From a candidate division WS6 bacterium GW2011_GWC2_36_7 (GTDB lineage: Bacteria; Patescibacteriota; Dojkabacteria; SC72), in the NCBI GenBank assembly GCA_000991805.1, contig LBSF01000017.1, positions 1 through 8,983 of the forward strand: a DNA stretch of 8,983 bases, written 5' to 3'. The position numbers and the translations under genes are program-made. This document shows, piece after piece, positions 1 through 5,918 of this stretch. Below the pieces are notes generated by a model. It worked only from the letters and a program-made list of their open reading frames with translations, searched no databases and was not told the DNA's origin. Position 1 is the stretch's first letter. Every line of letters begins with the position of its first letter.

Positions 1-64
1 AATTATCAATGAATTCCCAGATCTATATAAATCGATAATAAATCCCTAGTTCAGAGTAATTTCA

Positions 65-87
65 TATATATCTTCTATGATATATAC
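65..87 (+). promoter_or_regulatory. A+T-rich inverted repeat and -10-like box just upstream of radC
   Basis: TATATATC (65-72) and GATATATA (79-86) form a perfect 8-bp inverted repeat with a 6-nt spacer, ending one base before the radC ATG. A -10-like TATGAT lies at 76-81, partly inside the repeat. No convincing -35 is seen at normal spacing and there is no Shine-Dalgarno sequence. If the -10 is real, transcription would start at or within a few bases of the ATG, giving a nearly leaderless mRNA. The palindrome could be an operator or simply A+T-rich chance symmetry. The preceding bases 1-64 show no gene. Confidence 0.3.
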
Positions 88-720
88 ATGCTTCCAAGAG
101 AAAAATATTTAGAAAGGGGTATAGATAGCCTCAGTGATATGGAATTAATAGCCATTATTATTGGTTCTGGTATTAAGGGCCATGATTTTATGTCTGTTTC
201 CAGATCTGTGGTATATCGAATAAGGAAATCCATAAAGAAGAATGGGTATGTAGATATTAAGGATATTGTTGATATTCTTGGTATTGGTTTAGCTACGGCT
301 ATGAAGATTCTTTCTGGTATTGAATTGGGTAGGAGGTTGTATGATCTTGGGAGTAGAGAAAAAACAACTGTTAGTAATTCTCAAGAGGCTTACTATTTGT
401 TAAAGGGTATGGGTAGTAAGAAACAGGAATATATTGTTGGGTTATTTCTTAATTCTAGGTTTGAGTTGTTAGAACAACGTACATTGGCTATTGGTACTGT
501 GGATGGGGCTGGGTTACTTCCTAGGGATGTTATTATTCCTGCATTAGAACTTAATGCTAGTTCTGTTATATTGGCACATAACCATCCTTCTGGGGATCCT
601 TTACCTAGTGATGAGGATTTTGCTGTTACCCAGAGGGTAGGGAAAGCTTTAGATTTGGTAGGGATGAAATTACTCGATCATATGGTTATAGGGAGGGAGA
701 GTTGGAAGAGTATATGCTGA
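88..720 (+). CDS. radC: RadC family protein (UPF0758, JAMM/MPN+ domain)
   Basis: This 210-residue protein is close to the usual RadC length of about 220. The N-terminal part has the family pattern PREKYLERG...LSDMELIAIIIGSG (residues 3-28). A helix-hairpin-helix follows, ILGIGLATAMKILSGIELGRR (63-83). The C-terminal JAMM core has the metal ligands in AHNHPSGDPLPSDED: H164, H166, then S174 and D177 (HxHx7SxxD). The family's PREV segment reads PRDV here, with Asp147 where Glu is usual. RadC was once linked to DNA repair, but its biochemical role is unsettled; the fold predicts a zinc-dependent hydrolase. It starts at 88 because the family N-terminus begins there; there is no Shine-Dalgarno site. 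It ends with TGA, which supports standard stop usage. Codons here are visibly rich in G and T, unlike the purine-rich rpsB and tsf downstream. Confidence 0.9.
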   Translation: MLPREKYLERGIDSLSDMELIAIIIGSGIKGHDFMSVSRSVVYRIRKSIKKNGYVDIKDIVDILGIGLATAMKILSGIELGRRLYDLGSREKTTVSNSQEAYYLLKGMGSKKQEYIVGLFLNSRFELLEQRTLAIGTVDGAGLLPRDVIIPALELNASSVILAHNHPSGDPLPSDEDFAVTQRVGKALDLVGMKLLDHMVIGRESWKSIC

Positions 721-724
721 TATG

Positions 725-750
725 CTATATTTGAATATAGTAATTTATAC
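725..750 (+). promoter_or_regulatory. A+T-rich palindrome with -10-like box upstream of the JAMM gene
   Basis: CTATATT (725-731) and AATATAG (734-740) form a 7-bp inverted repeat around a 2-nt centre. A -10-like TTATAC follows at 745-750, ten bases before the ATG at 760. No good -35 and no Shine-Dalgarno sequence are visible. The arrangement, a palindrome followed by a start-proximal -10, resembles that upstream of radC. The palindrome could be an operator or a weak hairpin after radC; it lacks a T-run, so it does not look like a terminator. Confidence 0.25.
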
Positions 751-759
751 AGTGCCGTT

Positions 760-1602
760 ATGACAGACCCAGATATTCGCATAACAGAAGATGAAGCTAA
801 TAATGGAATAACCTTCGGCGATGATGATGGGTCGGATATAAAAATAATATCCACTGTTGAAAATCCAGATATTACAGTTGTAATGGAACTTGGAGAACCG
901 GTAGATCAATATAAAGGGAAGCTATATTTCTCCAGTGAAGCAGCACGACAGTTAGCAGAATTGGCTTTAGCCGTTGTTCCTGCAAATCAAATGCAAGGAT
1001 CTACTCATGAATTTGGATTCTTTGTACTTGGAAAGCGAACATTAGACTCCTTTGTTGCAACAGAAATAGTTCCTGTTGACCAAAACGCTCCAACAGCTGT
1101 AATTGAAAAACAATTTACATCTGATGCATTTGCCCAAATAGCGGCGGATGCTGATAGAAAAGATTTAGAAGTGGTGGGGAGAGGACATGATCATCATAAT
1201 GTTGCAGTACCAGCACCATCTGGAATAGACGAAGATGCCTTCTCTCATTCTGGCGGTATTTCGCGTGTTGAACTTATTATTTCTAGAACCACAAAACCAA
1301 TTTCTGTATCTGCGTACTATGTAGATGAGAATTTACAATGGAATCAAATGGGTGGAATACAAATTGTCGATGATACAGTTCTTGCGGTTTCTGGCTTGTC
1401 GGATAGCAATCAAATTTTCTCAGAGGAAGGAATGTCTGTAGAGGATAATTTGAGAGTTATACGAAGAAATCTAGCATATTATGATAGTAGAACAGGAAGG
1501 TGTTCTTTATATGATGAATCAGGACGAAAAGTGTATCGACTATTTAATACAATGCCAAAACGTTCCAATACTCCTGAAAATATTCTAAAGATAGAGGTCT
1601 AA
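760..1602 (+). CDS. Divergent JAMM/Prok-JAB domain protein of unknown function
   Basis: This is a 280-residue protein I do not recognise as a named gene. It has the layout of a JAMM metallopeptidase domain. A helix, FSSEAARQLAELALAV (57-72), precedes HEFGFFVLGKR (83-93), where E84 is the expected catalytic Glu. Then comes GRGHDHHNVAVPAPSGIDED (140-159), giving H143, H145, S154 and D157 (HxHx8SxxD). The family's usual GHSHP reads GHDHH here. The first 50 residues are acidic and probably beta-rich or disordered; residues 225-280 form a tail with no motif I can name. There is no signal peptide, so it is likely cytosolic. JAMM enzymes typically cleave isopeptide bonds or ubiquitin-like tags, but no E1, E2 or ubiquitin-like partner is in the window. 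The gene starts 39 nt after radC without a Shine-Dalgarno site. Confidence 0.65.
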   Translation: MTDPDIRITEDEANNGITFGDDDGSDIKIISTVENPDITVVMELGEPVDQYKGKLYFSSEAARQLAELALAVVPANQMQGSTHEFGFFVLGKRTLDSFVATEIVPVDQNAPTAVIEKQFTSDAFAQIAADADRKDLEVVGRGHDHHNVAVPAPSGIDEDAFSHSGGISRVELIISRTTKPISVSAYYVDENLQWNQMGGIQIVDDTVLAVSGLSDSNQIFSEEGMSVEDNLRVIRRNLAYYDSRTGRCSLYDESGRKVYRLFNTMPKRSNTPENILKIEV

Positions 1603-1604
1603 CC

Positions 1605-1633
1605 TTGCATTCTCCTCATTCTCTTTGTATAAT
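1605..1633 (+). promoter_or_regulatory. Sigma70-type promoter for rpsB-tsf
   Basis: A perfect TATAAT at 1628-1633 is preceded, with a 17-bp spacer, by TTGCAT at 1605-1610, which matches the first three bases of the -35 consensus. It begins two bases after the upstream gene's stop codon. Transcription would start near 1640 and leave a leader of roughly 85 nt before the rpsB ATG. Confidence 0.65.
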
Positions 1634-1644
1634 CCCTATGTTAT

Positions 1645-1706
1645 TTAATCTCATATATCCCTGTAATTTTCCTGGATGATAAATATCACCCAACAGAGAT
1701 ATTAAT
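1645..1706 (+). promoter_or_regulatory. Possible structured leader of rpsB mRNA
   Basis: In the presumed rpsB leader, GGATGAT (1674-1680) can pair with ATCACCC (1685-1691) across an AAAT loop, with one A-C mismatch. An outer helix, ATCTC (1648-1652) with GAGAT (1696-1700), could enclose it. The purine-rich ribosome binding site follows at once. S2 is known to autoregulate in other bacteria through leader RNA; I cannot match this sequence to a described S2 leader class, so a control role is inference. Confidence 0.3.
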
Positions 1707-1707
1707 A

Positions 1708-1713
1708 AAAGGA
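1708..1713 (+). promoter_or_regulatory. Ribosome binding site of rpsB
   Basis: AAAGGA lies 11 nt before the ATG at 1725. The spacing is slightly long. It supports the start that gives S2 a roughly 20-residue N-terminal extension, and it is one of only three clear Shine-Dalgarno sites in the window. Confidence 0.6.
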
Positions 1714-1724
1714 AACATATAAAA

Positions 1725-2855
1725 ATGGAAAACAAAAAAGAAGTAGTCGTAGAAACACAGACTCTAAACAAAGTTTCAAATGTAAAAACCCCAGAGATAC
1801 TAGATTTACTTAAAGCAGGCTGTCATTTTGGACACAAGAAAAGTGCTTGGAATCCAAGAATGAAACAGTACATATATGAAGAGAGAAATGGTATTCATAT
1901 CATAGACTTAGTAAAAACACAGGAACTCATAACAGCAACAATAAAAGCATTAAGTGAACTAACCGAAAAAGGAAACATCCTTTTTGTAGGAACCAAAGGA
2001 CAAGCAGCATCAATAGTTGAAAAAGTAGCTACCGAAAACGGTGCCTTCTATGTAAACAAAAGATGGCCAGGTGGACTATTTACAAACTTTGATACTATTA
2101 AAAAGAGTGTACAAGGATTGGTAAAGATGGAAGAAAGCCTCGCAAGAGGAGGAGAAGATCTTGTTAAGAAGGAAAGACTCTTCATGCAAAGAGAATCAGA
2201 GAAGATGGATAGAATATACAAAGGAATCAAGTTCATGGACAAATTACCAGCAGCAGTAGTTGTAGTAGACAGTAAGGTTGAGAAATTAGCAATCAAAGAA
2301 GCAAAGATTGCACATATTCCAATCATTGCACTCATAGACACAAACTGTAATCCAGATCTCGTAGATTACCCAATCCCAGCAAATGATGACTCTCTTAAGA
2401 GTATATCTTTACTCGTAGAGATATTGGGTCAGGTAGTAGGTGAATCTAAGAAATCACAAGGTATTGTTGCATTAAGAAACAGTCAGAAAGCTACATTAGA
2501 AACATTAGCTAAACAGTATGCAGAACAGAAAGAAAGAAGCGCAAGAATGGAAGAAGAAGACAGAGAAAGAATGAAGTCTTTAAGAGAAGGAAAGGTAGCT
2601 GAATCTAAAGGAACTGTTGTAAGAGTTGTTAAAAAAGATATTAGTGGAGAAATAGCAGCAGCTGAAGAAGCAAAAAAGATTGTTGATTCTAAAAGTGTAG
2701 AGGACCTAGGACTCTCCGTAAGGATAGTTAAGGCTCTTGCTGAGAATGGAATCAAGAATGTAAGTGATCTCTCAGGTAAAACAAAAGAAGATTTAGTTGA
2801 AATCAAAGGTGTAGGAGAGAAAGCTGCAGTAGATATTTTGAAATCACTTAAATAA
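1725..2855 (+). CDS. rpsB: 30S ribosomal protein uS2 with C-terminal alpha-CTD-like extension
   Basis: S2 binds the back of the 30S subunit and helps recruit S1 and other factors. The core at about residues 21-250 is typical: LLKAGCHFGHKKSAWNPRM (28-46), ERNGIHIIDLVKTQ (53-66), FVGTKGQA (87-94), RWPGGLFTNF (113-122) and the IPIIALIDTNCNPDLVDYPI region (198-217). At 376 residues it is over 100 longer than the usual 240-260. Residues 253-320 form a highly charged, probably helical linker. Residues 325-376 closely resemble the RNA polymerase alpha C-terminal domain: VEDLGLSVR, then a helix, then KTKEDLVEIKGVGEKA. By eye alignment to E. coli alpha, R333, G364 and K366 match R265, G296 and K298, while N268, C269 and S299 are replaced by K336, A337 and A367. 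It is first in the cluster, 18 nt before tsf. Confidence 0.95.
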   Translation: MENKKEVVVETQTLNKVSNVKTPEILDLLKAGCHFGHKKSAWNPRMKQYIYEERNGIHIIDLVKTQELITATIKALSELTEKGNILFVGTKGQAASIVEKVATENGAFYVNKRWPGGLFTNFDTIKKSVQGLVKMEESLARGGEDLVKKERLFMQRESEKMDRIYKGIKFMDKLPAAVVVVDSKVEKLAIKEAKIAHIPIIALIDTNCNPDLVDYPIPANDDSLKSISLLVEILGQVVGESKKSQGIVALRNSQKATLETLAKQYAEQKERSARMEEEDRERMKSLREGKVAESKGTVVRVVKKDISGEIAAAEEAKKIVDSKSVEDLGLSVRIVKALAENGIKNVSDLSGKTKEDLVEIKGVGEKAAVDILKSLK

Positions 2856-2873
2856 CTTTTAACAAATACTGCA

Positions 2874-3590
2874 ATGGGAGTATCCATAGACGATATTAAG
2901 ACATTAAGAGCTAAAACATCTGCTGGAATGGCACTCTGTAAAGAAGCATTAACTGCTTCTGAAGGAGATATGGCCAAAGCAACTGAATATATCAATGAAA
3001 GAAGTGACGTTATTGGGAGATTGAGAAATCTAACAGGTGCAAAGATTGGTCTTTGTAAGATTGCTTTTGACGAAACAGGTAAAGACTTTGAGAAAGCCGT
3101 AGCTCTCATTAGCGAGAGGGGCTGGAATGAGCCTACAGCTGACGAAACAATCGAAAAAGGAGAAGGTGTTGTTGAAACATATTTACATGGTACAGATCAT
3201 AAGCTGGCTTCACTCGTTGAAGTAAAGTGTAAGACAGACTTTGTTTCTCAGAATGATGAATTTAGAGCATTTGCTCATGAGGTAGCCCTACAGGTTGCAG
3301 CAATGAAGCCTCTCTATGTTTCTAAAGATAGCGTAAGTGCTGAGGATATTGAAAGAATGAAAGTTATTTTTACCAAGGAAGCAGAGAGCGAAGGCAAACC
3401 TGCCAACATTATGGAAAAGATAATCGAAGGTAAATTCTCCAAATACTATGCAGAGAAATGTTTACTAGAACAGAAATGGTTTAAAGACGAATCTAAGACC
3501 ATGAGTAATCTTTTAGATGAAGTAACTCAGAAAATGGGAGAACCTATACAGATTACTAGAATACTTTTCTGGGAATTTGGAACTAAATAA
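2874..3590 (+). CDS. tsf: Elongation factor Ts with duplicated N-terminal UBA-like domain
   Basis: EF-Ts exchanges GDP for GTP on EF-Tu. The family signature is in the core at 113-144, with the EF-Tu-contacting TDFV at 121-124 followed by SQNDEFRAFAHEVALQVAAM. Unusually, two UBA-like modules precede it. The first (8-45) has LRAKTSAGMALCKEAL; the second (47-84) has LRNLTGAKIGLCKIAF. Aligned without gaps over 38 residues they share 15 identities. Normal EF-Ts has one such module, with a TGAGMxDCKxAL motif. The remainder is short compared with the 283-residue E. coli protein, so the dimerisation part looks reduced; the total is 238 residues. The start lies 18 nt after rpsB with no Shine-Dalgarno site, so it may depend on coupling to rpsB translation. 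The start is supported because the first module begins directly after it. Confidence 0.93.
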   Translation: MGVSIDDIKTLRAKTSAGMALCKEALTASEGDMAKATEYINERSDVIGRLRNLTGAKIGLCKIAFDETGKDFEKAVALISERGWNEPTADETIEKGEGVVETYLHGTDHKLASLVEVKCKTDFVSQNDEFRAFAHEVALQVAAMKPLYVSKDSVSAEDIERMKVIFTKEAESEGKPANIMEKIIEGKFSKYYAEKCLLEQKWFKDESKTMSNLLDEVTQKMGEPIQITRILFWEFGTK

Positions 3591-3591
3591 C

Positions 3592-3620
3592 AAGCCTGGC
3601 TATAGCCTGGCCTTCGTTCA
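3592..3620. repeat. Left inverted repeat / REP-like palindrome of the transposase element
   Basis: This sequence begins two bases after the tsf stop. It contains the imperfect hairpin CCTGGC-TATA-GCCTGG with a T-T mismatch, extendable outward. Bases 3603-3620, read on the minus strand, match 4116-4133 at 17 of 18 positions. The two copies are therefore inverted around the transposase gene. The hairpin has no following T-run and is not a convincing terminator for tsf. Confidence 0.6.
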
Positions 3621-3628
3621 CAACTTAT

Positions 3629-4081
3629 TCATCTTTGTCTCACATATAACCATGGGTACCCGCTTTCTATGTGGTTTTTCGTTGACGGAAGCTCCAGTGG
3701 ATTTCTTTTTATATATTCTATTGTAGATTCCAGATCCCGTTTTCCAATAATTCTCCGAATTTGAAATGGCCCTTGGAATAATCTCCCGACTTTACGATAT
3801 TTTCGGTTGAAATAGAGTGCATAGCCAGTCATAAATGATTGCATAAACCGTGGAATCTCTTGCCAATCATTTCCACATTTCAAAACAAAGTGGTAATGGT
3901 TTGGCATATAACAGTAGGTGATTAACAGAACGTGTGACTTCTTGAGATAACGATACATAAGCCTTTTGAATGTTTCGTAGTCATCATCATTATGAAAAAT
4001 CAAAGCCTTCCGATTTCCACGGTTATATAAATGATAGAAACTATTTTTTTTGTAAACCTCGGAGTTCCTTGTTTTGCTCAT
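3629..4081 (-). CDS. REP-associated (RAYT) Y1/HUH transposase, IS200-like
   Basis: This 150-residue protein is of normal length for the Y1_Tnp family. It starts with NSFYHLYNRGNRK (13-25), the typical first beta strand. The HUH motif is in YMPNHYHFVLK (58-68), with H62 and H64. The catalytic tyrosine is most likely Y123 in EYIKRNP (122-128), equivalent to Tyr115 in the YIYINP segment of E. coli TnpA-REP. LFQGPFQIRR (101-110) matches the common FQGRYKS segment, with Phe in place of Tyr. RAYT proteins cut single-stranded DNA at REP hairpins. All key residues are present and there is no frameshift, so the enzyme may be active. No Shine-Dalgarno site is seen before the start. It runs opposite to every neighbour, so transcripts through the translation cluster would be antisense to it. 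Confidence 0.88.
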   Translation of the reverse strand: MSKTRNSEVYKKNSFYHLYNRGNRKALIFHNDDDYETFKRLMYRYLKKSHVLLITYCYMPNHYHFVLKCGNDWQEIPRFMQSFMTGYALYFNRKYRKVGRLFQGPFQIRRIIGKRDLESTIEYIKRNPLELPSTKNHIESGYPWLYVRQR

Positions 4082-4115
4082 TTATAAAGCATAACAAAGG
4101 GATATGAACTTTCTC

Positions 4116-4144
4116 TGAATGAAGGCCAGGCTAAGGCCTGGTCT
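4116..4144. repeat. Right inverted repeat / REP-like palindrome
   Basis: AGGCCAGGC (4123-4131) pairs with GCCTGGTCT (4136-4144) around a TAAG loop, giving a 9-bp stem with one G-T wobble. Bases 4116-4133 are the inverted partner of 3603-3620. An in-frame ATG for a longer frr reading frame (4119) falls inside this repeat, which argues against that start. Confidence 0.65.
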
Positions 4145-4161
4145 GGTAATGGGGAATGTTG

Positions 4162-4186
4162 TACAATATGGGGATAATATTAGGGA
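4162..4186 (+). promoter_or_regulatory. Candidate local -10 boxes and ribosome binding site of frr
   Basis: Between the right palindrome and frr lie TACAAT (4162-4167) and GATAAT (4173-4178), both -10-like but without a good -35. AGGGA (4182-4186), ten bases before the ATG at 4197, is a reasonable Shine-Dalgarno site and sets the frr start. A local promoter would make sense because the antisense transposase separates frr from tsf. The promoter part is weak; the ribosome binding site is firmer. Confidence 0.4.
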
Positions 4187-4196
4187 TATTAAGAAA

Positions 4197-4742
4197 ATGG
4201 ACATAGATGTATTTAAAGCAGATATTCAAAAATGTATAGATCATATACATGAGGATTTAACACAGATCAGAACAGGAAGAGCAACCCCAGAATTGGTAGA
4301 AGAAGTCATGGTCAATGCATATGAGACAATGGCCCCAATTAAAAACTATGCTTCAATCTCCGCTGTAGATGCAAAAACACTCTCCATACAACCATGGGAC
4401 AAGAGTATATTGGAAAACATATCTAAGGCTATTAACATTGCGAATATGGGACTTTTTCCAATGATTGAAGGAGACAGAGTTCTTGTTAAGATTCCTGACC
4501 TTACAGAAGAAAGAAGAAAGGAATATGTAAAGTTGATGAAAGACAGAGTAGAGGATGGAAGAATTGCAGTAAGACAAGTAAGGCAGAAATATATGAAAGA
4601 GATTGAAGAATTACAAGCTAATGGATTGTCAGAGGATGAGGCAGACAGAACAAGGGACGAGATTGAAAAGGTAGTTAAGGAAACAAATCAGAGTATTGAA
4701 AATATTAAGGAAGAGAAAGAAAAGGATCTTTTAACTATATAA
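4197..4742 (+). CDS. frr: Ribosome recycling factor
   Basis: RRF works with EF-G to split the post-termination ribosome. The protein is 181 residues from the ATG at 4197, close to the usual 185. Conserved segments include IRTGRATPELV (24-34), SISAVDAKTLSIQPWDKS (53-70), KAINIANMGLFP (77-88), IPDLTEERRKEYVKLMK (99-115) and the arginine-rich IAVRQVRQ (123-130). The C-terminal helix of the three-helix bundle ends in KEEKEKDLL. An upstream in-frame ATG at 4119 would add 26 residues encoded partly by the REP palindrome, with no family similarity. The 4197 start has an AGGGA site ten bases upstream and fits the family N-terminus, so I prefer it. rseP begins 16 nt after the stop. Confidence 0.93.
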   Translation: MDIDVFKADIQKCIDHIHEDLTQIRTGRATPELVEEVMVNAYETMAPIKNYASISAVDAKTLSIQPWDKSILENISKAINIANMGLFPMIEGDRVLVKIPDLTEERRKEYVKLMKDRVEDGRIAVRQVRQKYMKEIEELQANGLSEDEADRTRDEIEKVVKETNQSIENIKEEKEKDLLTI

Positions 4743-4758
4743 TTTTGTCTAGATTCAT

Positions 4759-5907
4759 ATGCTGTCCATTCTAGTAAACATACTCTTGTTCATAGCAGTT
4801 ATTGGTATCCTAACATTTGTTCATGAATTAGGGCATTTCCTCTCTGCGAAACTAATTAAAGCTACGGTATTAGAATTTTCATTAGGTTTTGGGCCGAAAT
4901 TACTCTCTAAGAAGTTTAAAGGAACGGAATACAATATTCGTTTGTTACCATTAGGTGGCTTTGTAAAAATATTGGGGGACGGAGATCCGGAGAAGAAAGA
5001 AATTAAGGAGAAATCAAAGGAGGATGATGGAAACCTGCATAACAAACCAAGACTAGCTCAGATATTTGTCATGCTTGCAGGAGTTACCATGAATGTTTTC
5101 TTCGCCATAGTGATGTATTTCATAATCTTGGGAAGCTCTGGTTGGAAGATGACATTGGATTGGTCGTTTGAAGATTTTAAACCAACAGGAGCCAAGATTG
5201 TTAAGGAAGTTGTTGAACCGGTTAAATATTCCGAGGTTATAGATGGTGGCGGTGCAGCTATTGCTCAACTTCCTGCGGAAGGGACTATCATGACAATTGC
5301 CGGAGAGAATATTATCTCTTCTAATCAAGTTGGAGAGGTCTTAAGAGTACACAAAGGAGAGAGTGTCGATATGAATATTTGTAATGAGGCATGTAATATA
5401 TATTCAGTACAGGTATCAGACACAGGGACAATTGGTATTGCTCTTCCAACTAACTACTACGTCATAATCTCCTACGAGGATAGTAAGTTAACTGCAGGGT
5501 TCTCGCATTTCGTCAATACGGTTAGGTTAATTAGTATGAAATTTGGTCAACTATTCTCCGAAGCAAAAACCACAGGAGACTATTCTGAAATTTCGAACTC
5601 GGTTTCGGGTCCGGTTGGTATCTACTTCCTAATTGACTATTTTAAGGATTTAGGGTTTTTGACATTCCTAAGTCTGATGGGAGACCTTTCGCTATCGCTA
5701 GCAATTATGAATCTTTTACCTATACCTGCTTTAGATGGAGGTAGGGTGGGGATATTGCTAATAGAGAGTATATTGAGGAAAGATCTTAATGAAAAGGTAA
5801 AGACACTTATAATAAATGGGAGTTTCATTTTATTAATGATTCTTGTTATATTTATTATGGTAAAGGATGTCCTAAATATTCAAAATATTAAGGATATGTT
5901 TAGATAA
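4759..5907 (+). CDS. rseP: RIP metalloprotease RseP (site-2 protease, M50)
   Basis: This membrane-embedded zinc protease cuts transmembrane segments of anti-sigma factors, other regulators or leftover signal peptides. The first membrane helix carries the HELGH zinc motif (22-26, with E23 catalytic), preceded by FV as usual. The second metal-site motif is NLLPIPALDGGR (318-329), with D326 as third ligand. A second membrane helix lies near 103-124, a PDZ-like region near 145-230, the conserved SGPVGI at 283-288, and a final helix near 351-369. The length of 382 residues allows one PDZ domain rather than the two of E. coli RseP (450 residues). There is no Shine-Dalgarno site. It probably shares a transcript with frr and with the surface-protein genes that start 11 nt downstream. 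Confidence 0.93.
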   Translation: MLSILVNILLFIAVIGILTFVHELGHFLSAKLIKATVLEFSLGFGPKLLSKKFKGTEYNIRLLPLGGFVKILGDGDPEKKEIKEKSKEDDGNLHNKPRLAQIFVMLAGVTMNVFFAIVMYFIILGSSGWKMTLDWSFEDFKPTGAKIVKEVVEPVKYSEVIDGGGAAIAQLPAEGTIMTIAGENIISSNQVGEVLRVHKGESVDMNICNEACNIYSVQVSDTGTIGIALPTNYYVIISYEDSKLTAGFSHFVNTVRLISMKFGQLFSEAKTTGDYSEISNSVSGPVGIYFLIDYFKDLGFLTFLSLMGDLSLSLAIMNLLPIPALDGGRVGILLIESILRKDLNEKVKTLIINGSFILLMILVIFIMVKDVLNIQNIKDMFR

Positions 5908-5918
5908 CTGCTGTATAA

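Larger units (their letters stand above)
3592..4144 (-). mobile_element. REP-associated transposase unit between tsf and frr
   Basis: The unit is a single Y1 transposase gene on the minus strand, bounded by inverted copies of TGAAYGAAGGCCAGGCTA that can each form a hairpin. This is the arrangement of RAYT genes with REP palindromes. It sits in the slot where pyrH usually lies. The two palindromes differ in their second arms, so this is either an old, domesticated unit or a divergent REP pair. Confidence 0.6.

Noticed and set aside
718..720. UGA read as glycine, as in Gracilibacteria and Absconditabacteria (code 25)
   Set aside because: radC ends with TGA right where the family C-terminus ends, and no gene needs an in-frame TGA to be complete; the standard code fits.
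2483..3109. A 208-residue open frame on the minus strand across the end of rpsB and start of tsf
   Set aside because: It is antisense to two well-supported genes, has a serine/leucine-rich composition typical of antisense reading of charged helices, and has no recognisable domain.
3592..3620. Intrinsic terminator after tsf
   Set aside because: The hairpin is imperfect and has no T-run; its inverted partner beyond the transposase shows it belongs to the mobile element.
4119..4196. A 26-residue N-terminal extension of ribosome recycling factor from the ATG at 4119
   Set aside because: The extra residues are encoded partly by the transposase's right palindrome, have no family similarity and lack a ribosome binding site; the ATG at 4197 has one and fits the family length.
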